DNA from: Pilaira anomala
Lineage: Eukaryota > Mucoromycota > Mucoromycetes > Mucorales > Mucoraceae
Length of the DNA stretch: 64,000 bases
Reading direction: 5' to 3'
Assembly: GCA_025716855.1 (NCBI GenBank)
Contig: JAIXMQ010000015.1
Span: 434,001 to 498,000 of the forward strand
In this document: piece by piece, positions 11,721 through 24,301 of the stretch
Layout: each line of letters begins with the position of its first letter
Numbering within the stretch: the first letter of the stretch is position 1
The notes under the pieces: model-generated
The model's input: only the letters and a program-made list of their open reading frames with translations
Database searches by the model: none
Told to the model about the DNA's origin: nothing
Program-made: the position numbers and the translations under genes

Positions 11721-13184
11721 ATGAACGATATAACATGCTCAGAAATACTTTTAAAACCAGATGCAATCGATACACCCATTTACGAAAAGCCAAACGCCTA
11801 CGATGAACTTCCAGCCAAAGTCGTGAGTCGTCACAGTAGTCGTAGTAGTCGAACTACAATTGATTCATTCAAAAGTCGTTACTTTCAAAAGAGAGGTCCT
11901 GCAGCCATCTCCTGTATCTATACCCCACCTTCCTCCACCATGACATCACCTACAGGTGAATACTATTCCGCCAACACTCCTATCCAATCTCCACCCTCCT
12001 CTCCCAACACCACCATCACCAAGAAAAGATCCTCCAGTATCGGTAATACCTTCTATAGTGCCTGTCTAGATAATGCCATCACAAACTTTGTTCTTAGTCA
12101 AGCTACACCTACTACACAAACACATTTCAATCATCATCATGAAGATACCATCTCTATTGATCCAACCATTCTTAACCCTTCCTCACCAAAAAATAGTGTG
12201 ATTGGTTTAGATATCTCAAATAAAACAATGGATGTAGCAGCTGCAGCTGCCGCTTTACTTTCAAACGATAGTGGCATTGTCTCCTCTTTTTTCTTACAGA
12301 GAAATCGATCCGTCAGGACAAACGGCACAACCACAACCACACACAAGAAATTGGTTGCAAAACAAAATAGTAATGTGATCGTATACAGTGTACGAAAGAA
12401 AACGATCCATAGTCCAAGACAACACGAGATTTATTTACATATTGATCATGCCGATGGAGAAGACGATGAAGATGTGATGGTGTATAGAAAAGTACAGCCT
12501 TATTCGTTCTTCTGGACTGGGTTCCATAGTATGCTCTACAGTAACCGAAACGATGGACAAGGCATCAAGGTAGCTGAAGCACGTCGAGGACCGTTCGATA
12601 CCAAGATCTCGATCGAATCCGCAGATTATGATAATAGTTTAATTGAAGATATTGCACAACCGTATATCAAGAATTTGAAAGATACACCTGCCTCAAATAA
12701 CATTCATCGACAAAACTTGACACAGAGATCACAATCCAATATTCTGTTTGAATACGAGATTTGGTTTCATGGATCAAGAATGAGGTGGAAGAGACCTAGT
12801 TTGTTATCGCATGATTTTACCTGTGAAATCAAGTTGACAAATGAAGAGACGAAACGATTACAGCAGCAGAGAAAGAGACCCAAGACGTATCAGTTGCCGC
12901 TTAAGAAGAAGAAGAAGAAGGTGGCTGGGTTCATTGATAGTGATAGTGAGGACGATGATGACGATCATGATCATCATACACACAAGACGTGCAGAAGGTG
13001 GAAACTGATTGCTGAATTTGATAGTCATGCCATGAACGATAACGAATTGGAGTATGGTAAATTATCTATTGATTTAGATATTGCAAATCAAGTTGAACAA
13101 GAAAGATGTAACCTTTTAGAAGCTCATATTGTCATGACTTGTTGTACCTTAATTGATCAAATCAGGGACGTAATGGGGAAATAG
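11721..13184 (+). CDS. Probable tubby-C-terminal-like fold protein, conserved fungal type
   Basis: Single exon, 487 aa from the ATG at 11721. Residues 1-230 look disordered (Ser/Thr/Pro-rich, with short Ala and His runs). From about residue 230 a compact beta-rich domain appears: EIYLHIDH, YSFFWTGFHSML, FEYEIWFHGSRMRWKRPSLL, then RRWKLIAEFDSHAM and LSIDLDIANQVEQERCNLLE, ending in a helix (MTCCTLIDQIRDVM). This arrangement, with a final hydrophobic helix and the Trp-rich strands, recalls the tubby C-terminal-like/LURP superfamily seen in fungal uncharacterised proteins. The domain is interrupted by a Lys-rich and Asp/His-rich loop at about 400-430. The role is unknown. The family assignment is inference; reality of the gene is strong. 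Confidence 0.7.
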   Translation: MNDITCSEILLKPDAIDTPIYEKPNAYDELPAKVVSRHSSRSSRTTIDSFKSRYFQKRGPAAISCIYTPPSSTMTSPTGEYYSANTPIQSPPSSPNTTITKKRSSSIGNTFYSACLDNAITNFVLSQATPTTQTHFNHHHEDTISIDPTILNPSSPKNSVIGLDISNKTMDVAAAAAALLSNDSGIVSSFFLQRNRSVRTNGTTTTTHKKLVAKQNSNVIVYSVRKKTIHSPRQHEIYLHIDHADGEDDEDVMVYRKVQPYSFFWTGFHSMLYSNRNDGQGIKVAEARRGPFDTKISIESADYDNSLIEDIAQPYIKNLKDTPASNNIHRQNLTQRSQSNILFEYEIWFHGSRMRWKRPSLLSHDFTCEIKLTNEETKRLQQQRKRPKTYQLPLKKKKKKVAGFIDSDSEDDDDDHDHHTHKTCRRWKLIAEFDSHAMNDNELEYGKLSIDLDIANQVEQERCNLLEAHIVMTCCTLIDQIRDVMGK

Positions 13185-13282
13185 TTTGTTTTTTTTACGT
13201 AATAAAATCGGACTGCTTTTACTACTTGCTCCATCATTTTTTTTTTTTTTTTTTTTTTTTTACCTTTTTTTTTTTTTCTTTT

Positions 13283-14687
<1,405 letters not shown>

Positions 14688-14759
14688 TATATATATAAAT
14701 ATTATGTGTACATAAATAAAAATGTAAGGGGAAAACCATTATAAAAAAGAACCCTTCTC

Positions 14760-14763
<4 letters not shown>

Positions 14764-14815
<52 letters not shown>
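14764..14815. repeat. 52-nt poly-T tract
   Basis: Uninterrupted T run between TGS1 and the kelch gene, just upstream of the kelch start. Its length is likely unstable or approximate in the assembly. Confidence 0.9.
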
Positions 14816-14820
<5 letters not shown>

Positions 14821-14840
14821 CTCTCTCTTTTACTTTCTTG

Positions 14841-17313
14841 ATGATTTCTAATAAACAGTTTAAAAGTGGTGTAGCAGGTACTGCATTCAACAATACAGTG
14901 TATTTATATGGTGGAGATAAGAATAAACGAGTATGGTCGATATCTTCAAAAGATATATCGAATAGTAAATCACCTACACTATTACACTACCCTCAAAACA
15001 ATACCATGGTGCCTGATGACCTGACTTATCATTCATCACCTAGTCTTGCACTGGATAATTCTTCACTCCTCGTCTTTTCAAATAAAACAGTTTATTCGTT
15101 CGACTTGATATTACATAGCTGGCGTTCTATCTCTACATTGAATTCAACTCTAGTCTCTGATTTCTCTGTATCTCTTGCACCGAATAAAGATAAAGTGTAT
15201 TTATTAGGTGGGAAAGATGCTTGGGTTTATTATGTTGGTTTGAATACTTGGAGTTCTTTTGTTTCAAGGATGGAGAGGTGCGGACATACCTCTACTATGT
15301 TGACGTAAGTTTTACTTTAACGTTATATAAAACAGTGGATACGAGATATATATATATATATACTTTTTTTTTCCTTTTTTTTTACATTAGGGATGGAAAT
15401 TTAGTCTTCATAGGCGGTTACACTTGTTCAGGTCCAAGTTCACTTATACCAATGACCCAAATCAACGTATACAACTCATATACAAGTACATGGACTTCAC
15501 CACAAATAAAAGGTAATACATTCCCTTCTGCAAGAATTTATCATAGTGCCATTGTCATGAGTAAGTAAGGAGGAGGAAGAAGGAGGAGGAGGAGAAAAGT
15601 TTTGATGAAATATATACGTATATATATATATATATTAATTGTGTGTAATATATAGATAAGAACAATATATTCATATGTGGAGGACAAGATGGTAAGGTTC
15701 AGCCGTTTCAAGTGTACATGGGAAGTGAAGAATTACAAGAGATGACGGCCGTTTTGGATACAGATACATGGACTTGGCGAATACCTAAATTATCCTATTT
15801 AAATCAACCGTACCCTCAATCCTATGCTACAATTGCACTTGTAAACACTACAAAGCTTGTTTTTGGATTTGGTAAGTTTTTTTTTTTTTTTTTTTTTGTT
15901 AAATAAAAATCCAAAACTCATGTAAAAAAAAAAGGTATCAATTATCATACGGTACAAGATAAGTTTCATGTATTTGATACGGTAACAGAGACATGGCAAG
16001 AGACCAGTTTCTCACGTTCAAAAAACGCGGTGTGGATAGAAAACAGTAGCGATGTAGTAGCTTCCAGTATGAACCAGAGGATCATTTGGATCATTTTAGG
16101 CTGTATTGGTGGTGCTTTGATCTTATTGTATTCCATTGCAGTATGGAACTTTGGGTATAGAAAATTAAATCAAACGTTTTTCAAGTCTATGACATTCATT
16201 AAACGAGAGATATGGAAACCAAGGTAACTAAACGTTACAAGTTCAAAATGAATTTCTAACAAAAAACTAAAAGTTTTTTTTTTTTTTTTTTTTTTTTTTG
16301 AATACAGGGTAGGTGAACCTGGTTGGGCAGAGACAGCTAGATTGATATTGAAGTTTATGTTTTTATTGTTATTCATGTACTTGATATTTACTTTATCAAA
16401 TCAAGTGATTCATAGTCCTGTCATTGATCAATTATCGTTTGAGACAAGTCCAGATATGACAATTGATGTACCTGATATCAAGTTTTGTTTCGATGGGTTA
16501 GAGACCGTACCTTATATTCGATGTACGACAGACTTTGGTACACAATGTACAGATTATATTCAACCTTCACTCTCTTGTCTTGTGTTTCAAGCGCCTGATA
16601 GCTTTAAATTAGGACAGACAACAAGTCGATTACAAAGTAATGGATCCTTTTTAAAATTTGATTATTATACAGAAGAAAAACAAACACAAGTAGATTCTCA
16701 ACAAATACAAATTGAACTCTTTCATACACTTTATAATAACAGCAACAGCTACTCTTACTACTCAGTTCCATTTGGACAAACAGACACAATTCATTACCAA
16801 ATCATGAAACGCGTCCGATTAATCCCAGGAGGGATCTGGAACTATATCGGTGTCTCCCCTTTCACTGAACCACACTATGAACTCGAAACGATCTTAACAA
16901 CCGATTACTTTTCAACCAGGCATGATCCATCCTCAGGATCACCCGAACCACTTGGATCGTTACAGATCGTACCTATCTCGATCGAGACAAGAGTGTATCG
17001 AGAGCAAAAGGCATTTGCGTGGATAAATGCGATGGGTATATTTGGAGGATTATTTGGTTTATTATTTAGTTTACAATCTTGTTTATTTGGGTATCGACCA
17101 CGATCCCCATGGGGTTACTTACATCGATGGTCATTTGGGAACTTGAGGTCTTCTTTGATGTTGGGCTTACAAAATAGATTTGTGGTTCCATCGACGACGG
17201 CAGAAAAGGAAAGGTTGGGTAAAATGGAAGATAGGTTACATGTACTTGAAAGTCTGTTTCAGGCTTATTATATTGATGATGAAATCTTTAGAGAGTTGGA
17301 GAAAATTAAGTAG
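14841..17313 (+). CDS. Kelch-repeat protein with two membrane spans and a conserved C-terminal region
   Basis: Five exons (14841-15304, 15391-15560, 15656-15871, 15935-16223, 16308-17313) give 714 aa in frame. Residues about 8-370 contain kelch-type blades: YLYGGDKNKRVWSI, VYLLGGKDAWVYYV, LVFIGGYTCSG and IFICGGQDGKVQPF, each with a Gly-Gly pair followed by an aromatic residue. A transmembrane helix follows (IIWIILGCIGGALILLYSIA), then a second (LKFMFLLLFMYLIFTL), then a region of about 230 aa with several Cys and a hydrophobic segment near the end (INAMGIFGGLFGLLFSL). It ends in a short coiled-coil-like helix. No signal peptide is visible at the chosen ATG, which is odd for a protein whose propeller would otherwise be luminal. 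An upstream exon may be missing. Function unknown; possibly a cell-surface sensor. Confidence 0.75.
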
Positions 17314-18409
17314 TGGAGGTTTTTATAAGTTGTTTCTTGTTGTAGCCATGAGCTGATATGTCTTTACGGGTTTCGTTTGGATCTCCTAATGTTTGTTCTA
17401 AATAAAACGCCTATACATTTTTTTTTTTTTTTAAAAAAAAAAATATGTTTTTAGTCCATTGTATGTGTGTGTATATATCTATCATATTTACAAGGAATCC
17501 CTTCTTGGTAAGCCAACCAGATCGATTTGCACCAAATCGTTGTCCCATTTGTTGAATAAATGAATCAGGTGGATGTTGTCCATTGGTAGAAAACACAAAA
17601 TGATCCAATTCTTTAGGATTTAAACAGTCATCACAATCTTCATCAAATCTTTCAAAAATTTCTAAAAGTACATTTAAAAGTTCCGGTGAAAGACTGTCGT
17701 TTACCAACACAGGTACCTCTTCCTGTGTATCTACACGAGATAAAATCTCCTTTTCCAGTTCTATAGCATTAGAAAAAGATTGAGTTGAGTGGATATTCTC
17801 TCTTTTTTCAGTTCTCTCTCTCTCTCTCTTTTACCTTGGAATTGTTCAAAATTTGGGTTGATTTTACGGCCCATGTCTAATATTTCTAATGCATCTGCTT
17901 GTCGATTCACCATGAGTAACATGTAACTCAAGATATAATAACAACCTGCATACTCTGGCAACGCATCTAAGAAAGTAAACAATGTAAATAATAAGAAATA
18001 CATTTTTTTTTTCCTCTCTTTAGTTATTTTTACCCAAGATCCACAGCATATTTGAAGCAACTTGTATTAACAAAGAATAATTTACATCATCTTGAAAGGT
18101 CTTTAAATACTTTTGAGCATCTTTAAATTCTTTATTGGCTTGTTGCATCAAGACTTCGCGATCACTGGCTTTTAATGAAGCATGCTTGGTTTCGTAATAG
18201 AGTTGCCAGTTCTCAGGTTCTTTTTCGAATTTTGTGTTCAGATCCGTTGGGAGTTCAAGACCGGTAGAAGTTGTAAAGATTTGATATAATCGAAATATGT
18301 CTCCAAATTCAGATTTGGATTTACTGTAACAAAAGGCTATTAGTTTTATGAAGAGTTATATATATATAAATATATATCCATACCTTTTCCATTCATTGTC
18401 TACGCTCAT
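17306..18409 (-). CDS. TPR and EF-hand domain protein (3' end uncertain)
   Basis: ATG at 18409 (MSVDNEWK). Exons 18409-18384, 18323-18034, 17966-17835 and 17760-17492 join in frame. The first half is helical with TPR-like units (WQLYYETKHASLKASDRE; ALPEYAGCYYILSYMLLMVN followed by ADALEILDMG). The second half holds an EF-hand: FERFDEDCDDCLNPKELDHF, with Asp residues at the Ca-binding loop, followed by a second degenerate one (FGANRSGWLTKKGFL). The last exon is unresolved. A reading with TLGDPNETRKDISAHGYN ends at 17306 but needs one extra base at the junction. An in-phase acceptor gives a stop at 17323, and a readthrough stops at 17411. If the first is right, its stop overlaps the 3' end of the kelch gene. 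The role is unknown. Confidence 0.65.
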
Positions 18410-18924
18410 ATTTTAATTCGAATTTGTTGTGGGAAAACTAAGCTGATTTTTTACTCACGCTAAAAAGGAAAATTAAAAAAAGAAGAGAGAGAGAGAGAGA
18501 AGGTGGGAAAATGAGTTCCTTGAACTTTTAAAAATGTTTTGACTTTTAAATTCTTTTCTTCCAATAACGTCAAATATGACGTGTGTTGATTATGATTCGT
18601 CAGTTCAAGTGTAATTGTTATGACTTATAAATTTGACAGATTCTGTTAGTATTTTCTTTTTTTATGAAGATTAGGGAATAATAATAAGAAAAAAGAGGAT
18701 AGAATGACATAAATAAGCGTTTTAGTTGAAGAATAACAAATATATTATTCCATACACTTCTTACAGTTCTAAAAATATATATTTTTTAGCCACACACCTG
18801 TTTTTTCTTACTGCGCAAGCTCTTTCTCTCAGCACTATATTAAACTATGCATTCTTTTCAATTATATATATATATATAAAGCTACCTCATTCGAACCCAA
18901 AATCTTGATTTTTCTTAAAAAAAA
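18410..18924. promoter_or_regulatory. Divergent spacer between TPR/EF-hand and secreted-protein genes
   Basis: About 515 bp, with a GA-rich stretch (18480-18500), TATATA repeats near 18865-18880 that may serve as the TATA region of the secreted-protein gene, and no convincing ORF. Confidence 0.35.
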
Positions 18925-19368
18925 ATGCTCACACCTGTCTACAAATTACATTTATTACTCATCATCTTGATATTCATTCAAAACTGTACAGGCTTCGGCT
19001 TCACTTTTGACGTTCAATTAAAAGCAGGTACAACATGGTGGAACGGTTACGCCAGAAACATTCTCGTATATGAAAGAGACGGTAGTATTGTATGTACATC
19101 CAAAGACGGTAACAGGGTACACCCATTTAGCGACGTATTTGATTATACATGTGGACAATATCATCTCTATTGGGATGGCAACCAAAATACGGCGAATGGA
19201 AAGTTTTATACAGACACTGAAAGCTTTGGTGAAACAACCTGTGAAAAACATTCTCATGACGCTGATAGTGATGTGAGAGAGAGTATTTGGAACGGAATCA
19301 ATGCTTGTAATCATGAAGCTCAAACGTGTGATGATAGCTTTACTATTGAATGTAATTTCAAGATTTAA
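18925..19368 (+). CDS. Small secreted cysteine-rich protein
   Basis: Single exon, 147 aa. Residues 1-23 form a clear signal peptide: basic residue, hydrophobic core LLLIILIFIQ, then NCTGF. The mature part has six Cys (SIVC, DYTC, TTC, NAC, QTC, IEC), enough for three disulfides, and aromatic clusters (TTWWNGYARN, YHLYWDGN). Length, signal peptide and even Cys number fit a secreted effector or cell-wall-associated protein, but I recognise no family. The TAA at 19366 is followed by an A-rich 3' end. No anchor or GPI signal is visible. Confidence 0.75.
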   Translation: MLTPVYKLHLLLIILIFIQNCTGFGFTFDVQLKAGTTWWNGYARNILVYERDGSIVCTSKDGNRVHPFSDVFDYTCGQYHLYWDGNQNTANGKFYTDTESFGETTCEKHSHDADSDVRESIWNGINACNHEAQTCDDSFTIECNFKI

Positions 19369-20049
19369 TAAGTGTTTAGTATTAATAAAATACATCGTAG
19401 TGTTCAAAAAAAAAAAAAGCTTCAAGTTCGGCAAAAAAGAATGTTACACCAATGCAAAGATTTTCTTTATTTTGCTAATCGCACTTATTGATATTCATTT
19501 TAAAAAGTAAAAGTTTTTTGGTTAACTGTTGTGTTTACATATATCTGGAATAAAGCTGAATGTGAGCGTCTACCTACCCTTTGGGCTCACGCCTTGTTCT
19601 ATTAGCTGGTTTGATAGTAACAGTTCGTAGTCGATCCAACTCTTCCTGTGTATTCTATTGAACTCTTTGTAATGGAAGGGAGAGGGGTTTAGGTGATATA
19701 TTAAATCTTCTGATGCTCATCTTTCGATTGACTTTAACTACAAAAAAAAAAATGCGTTTAACGTGGCAGAAAGTAATTAATCTTTTTCTCTACATTTTAA
19801 AAAAAAAAATCAATGCATAAGTATATGACATAAGGAAGCTTATAATTCCATTATTATTATGTTTTTAACCAACAAGTAGTTTATATCCAAACTTTAAACA
19901 ATCACAAGCTTTATATATACTTCATAACACAGTTTGCGCCACAATAAAGTTCTGTTTGGTAAATGTAACTCACATATACGGAGCTACTAACTGTTCTTTT
20001 TTTTTATTACACCTTTTCTTTTTCTTTTACCCTTTTTTTTTTTACCGAG
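19369..20049. other. Intergenic region with a short minus-strand coding relic
   Basis: About 680 bp. At 19720-19574 (minus) a 49-codon frame starts MSIRRFNISPKPLSLPLQRV, has one internal TAG, and continues EELDRLRTVTIKPANRTRRE before stopping. This may be a degraded gene end, or an exon whose acceptor is that TAG. The rest is A/T runs and the promoter of the next gene. Confidence 0.35.
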
Positions 20050-21055
20050 ATGGAAAAAGTCTATAATCTTCATCGGCATTCTCATTGCATATTTATTCGC
20101 AAGTAAAAAAAAAATAAAAAAAAAAAAAAGAATCAAGCTCATTTCAACTGAATGTAACCCCTCTTTTTTTTTTCTTTCTTTTCACTAAATATATGTATAC
20201 AGACTTGGGAGAAAATGATATTTTCATGGAACTGTTCTCTACTTTGAATAGATCGCTTTATAGTTTAGGTGATACGCTAAGGTATATATTTTTTTTTTAA
20301 AAAAAAAAGCGTACACAATAATATATCAATCCATAACTTATAAGAAACCCATAGAAAAGATAGTTGTATCAGTTACTGTACTCGAAAATCAACACACATC
20401 CAAACTGAGCATAAAAACAATTTGATGAATATCCTGTACAGATTATCACAAAGGGAGAACAAACTAAATTGGACTGAAGAGGAACAAATGATATTACAAG
20501 CAACATCCGATTTTATAAGCAACTATGTGAACATACTGATCCAGAAAATCCCTAAAGATGCATTTCAATACGTACTTATCGTGCCATCCAACTGTACAAG
20601 ACAGCTAAAAGATAACCTGATCCGACCTCTCTTTATACGATCCAACTTGATTTCAATACAAGATCATAGAGATCGACTTTTATTCTTTTCAGATCTAGAA
20701 TGTATCTTTTATCACTTGCAAGACCCAAATTATCAACACCATGTTTTTTCTAAATATGTAGTTCTATGTAAAATTACTCCCATAAAACGAAACTCGGCTG
20801 CTACTGCTGCTACTGCTTCAATTCAACTTGATCTGGTTCAAACTAACAAATCTTTATTTACTCATCCTAATTCAAAACAAGTACCTAATGTCATACGCTC
20901 AAAGTCCGTTTCGATGACTTCAGAAGATATCAAAAGTTGTCTAAAATCTTGTGTGAAAGAAAAACTTTACCCGGGGGATACAGATGCAGGACAATATAAT
21001 TTTATGGAATTGGCAATAGAGTATATATATAATCGAGCTCAGTGCCAGAAAAAGG

Positions 21056-21093
<38 letters not shown>

Positions 21094-21643
21094 CTTCAAA
21101 AACTTAAAATCTTTTAATTTTTATAGGAAACAGATGATGGGTATAGCAGATACGATGATACTGATAAAATATATGACGCCTCAACAAGAACTTGGATAAG
21201 ACACGGATTAAAAAAATCACAAAAGACAAAACTGGTTCGATCCATTCGTATCACTGATATCTGTCAAAAAATAAGTGAATCTCTTTACCAGAGCATGAAG
21301 GATATACTTTCAAACATAAAAGAAGCTCAATTTTTAGTTCTTGAGGATCAATACAGTAGTTCCGATTTAGATTTAGATCCCTCACTTCTGGATTGGTTGA
21401 AACTTGTTATAGAACAAGCTCGATCGTCTCTAAGCAATGTAGCAACATTGACAAAGATATCTACGACAACAGCAACAAAAGATGTGATCCATCGAAAGAA
21501 TATCATTGCTGGAGCGAGTAGCGGTGCCTTAGAATTTATTCAGAATTCGGATGTTTACAATAAACCGCGTATACTTTCTATAAAAGAAAATTCGTCTGTG
21601 TTTTTAAATTCAAAATTAAATGCGATTATCAACATAGGTAAAG

Positions 21644-21676
<33 letters not shown>

Positions 21677-23936
21677 GTATGTATACATTCTTTTTTTTTT
21701 AAAGATTAAAAATATCTATATATAAAAACAGATATTTCAATCAAGTCAACACTGTTATCATGTGCACTTATAAATGAAGATGGACTCACCACAAAAGTAT
21801 TTGATAATACCTACTTTACGACTGAAATGAGGTAAGATACATATATAACTCAAATGTATTTACATATTTTAATTATTTTTTTCAGTTTGCCTTCTCTAGG
21901 TTCTTTTTATGACTTTTCCAAGGACAAAACAATTTTAAATGTGAATGACCAGTAAGTAAAAGCTCAACCTATTTTTTTTTCCTTATAAAAAAAAAAAGTA
22001 TTCATATTTATTATTTTTTAAAACTATAGATTCATAGCATTGACTAAACAGTACTTGAAAAATGATATAAGCCATTTTCCTATGGACGAAGAAAACAAAC
22101 AGTTTCTATACAACATGGAATCTATATTAAACAACAGCGCCAAAGAAACAACCACATCCACTCAAAAGCAAGAATACATCCGGTTCTTTTTATTCATGTA
22201 CATGATAAACATAAAAAAGATATTATCAAAGTTACCAAGCAATGCAGTCGTACCTGATAAAATAGGCTACGTTATTTCAATTGAGAAAATTGTATTGGAT
22301 AATGTGATAGGTACCAAAAGTGATTTTCAAGAGCTCATATTCGCTACAGGGCTGCTTGAGAAAGATGACCGTTTCAAAAAGCTAAGAGTGATTACTTATG
22401 GCGAGGGTTTATTACCCATGATTCAAAAATATCATAGCTACGACTTCCCTGTCAAGTCGTATTTCTTACTAGCTCAGTTACATGAGGAGTATATACAATT
22501 AACTTTAAATCAAGTAGTAGTCGACACAGAAGAAGTCGCAGAAAACGAGGAGTCAATGATTGTCCAAGAAGAAATTATACCCATCCAAAATATCTACGAT
22601 ACTTTATGTTTGGATATCTGGGATCATGCTACATCAACGAATGACCGTAGTTTAATTCGGTTCTGCGATAAACACAATAACAAAACCTCAGAATCATTTC
22701 TTATGGAAAATAAATATGATTTCACAACCCATCTTAAAAGATACCTTGCAGACAATGTAAAGAAAAAGAAAAAAAAAAAGAAAAAAAAAAAGAAAAAAAA
22801 ATATGATTTCAAATATAATATTCCTAATACAATTTTAAAAATAGATTTTTAAAGACGATTCAAAAGGGCAACTCATCGGCAAACATACGCTATGTATAAC
22901 AAATTCATGTAAATGTACCCTCTACTTAACCATGAACGATATCATTGACATTTCCCTAAAACCTGCTCTACAAGAAATCGCTCGTAACATATCTTCCTCG
23001 TTGATAAATAAGCGTCTCTTTGGAAACTACACCAAAAATACTTTACATCTCTCTATCCTCATCTATTTCAACAGCAACATACTTCTTCATCCTATCATTT
23101 CCAACCTCTTAAAAACCACAATCGATCCCCTTCATCGAGCTCATAAATTCGATACTTCTTGCTCCATCATACCCACTACTTTTCCAACTCAAATCTATCA
23201 GCCAATGATCAATCAACCTTCGTTTTTTTATAGCTTGTTTCAAACAGGTACATTTCAGCAAGTCTTTAGCTCGAGTTATATTGTTGTCGTTAATATTGTG
23301 AAAAATACGGGGACACCCTCTAGAAAGGGACCCGAGAAAACTGGTAGAGCGACCACTCGGCCTCGTAGCATGACGTTTTCTAATCCGCCAAACTTGACTG
23401 ATATAAAGAGGTTGAGAGAATCTACACAAATCACTACTTCCATTTTAGAGCAAGATGATCAAAAAGCCTTGCCTACAAGTACCGAACATGTAGTACCTCA
23501 ATGGGAGGTCGGTACCTTGAACATGCCAAGTTTCACTTCTTCGCATCTTAACGATGCAATGGCCTGCTCATCCTCGATAGAGAAAAGTGTCTACAATCCA
23601 AAAGTAACTACTACATTGATTGAGCGCTTAGCCTGTTCAAAACCAAAACAGAATTATATAGAAAACATGGCGTCTTCTTCTAAAGATAATACCAAAACCC
23701 CGGTTCATGTCACTCAACAAGAAAATTTAACTACAAGAGAAAGTTTACATGCATATCACAAAACTATTGCCACGGCATTTTTAAAACAAGAAAGTAGTAA
23801 CAAGAAAAAAAATGCGCGTATAGATAACATTGGTTCTTTTCTTTTAATACAAGGTGAAGAATTAAAAAATAACTCCAAAATCGTTCATGTTCGTAGATTA
23901 CAAAAGAATCTGAGAGAAAGAGTGTCTATAGGTAAC

Positions 23937-24010
<74 letters not shown>

Positions 24011-24301
24011 AGAGAGAGAATTCAAACTGTATAACTTATATTCCCTTCTTCTATAGTAATCACCAAGCTAAAGACATCTGCTGAGATTGGTTCAACTGAT
24101 AACATCGCTTGCAAGTTTTCTATCGAACTTGCTTCACTTCCAGAATCCTTTGATTATCATCGAGGCGGTTTACCTTTATTGATCTCTGTAAAGCGTGTCG
24201 CATATTCTTCTACACTTGAATTCTGGGTAAGTGTAGATGGTACAGAGTATAACGAGAAGCTTTTTGAAGTACTGGAACCGTTAGCTTTGGTTAGAGTGTA
24301 A
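20050..24301 (+). CDS. HSP70/HSPA12-like tandem-domain protein, copy A
   Basis: Nine exons: 20050-20098, 20203-20281, 20373-21054, 21127-21637, 21732-21831, 21886-21951, 22030-22756, 22845-23931 and 24057-24301, in frame, 1181 aa. Intron 1 has a GC donor (GCAAGT). It starts MEKVYNLHRHSHC, like the three other copies. Unit 1 has YVLIVPSN, then FIRSNLISIQDHRDRLLFFS (an HSP70 subdomain IIA pattern). Unit 2 has IGYVISIEK, SGL-like LLEKDDRFKKLRVIT and SYFLLAQLHEEYIQLTLNQV. The C-terminal part is unique in carrying an insertion of about 130 aa (from KNTGTPSRKG onward). The Gly-rich phosphate motifs of active HSP70 are not seen, so it is probably not a normal ATPase. Exon 3 uses a shifted acceptor relative to copy B. 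A is tandem with B. The family call is inference. Confidence 0.68.
23941..24007. repeat. 67-nt poly-A tract in intron 8 of copy A
   Basis: Uninterrupted A run right after the donor GTAACTTGT, followed by a short (GA)n stretch. It is absent from the other copies. It might be the tail of an old retrotransposed insertion or plain slippage. Confidence 0.85.

Noticed and set aside
12137..12346. Antisense ORF inside the tubby-like gene
   Set aside because: Shadow of the sense coding frame with low-complexity Ala/Val runs.
18726..18908. 60-codon plus ORF before the secreted protein
   Set aside because: Product of TATA/AT repeats; no protein-like features.
20345..20420. Calling copy A a frameshifted pseudogene
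   Set aside because: An acceptor at 20371-20372 yields a continuous 1181-aa frame with family phases.
22757..22852. Lys-rich C-terminal extension of copy A exon 7
   Set aside because: It is intron sequence: a donor at 22757 and an acceptor at 22843-22844 join in phase with the family's exon 8.
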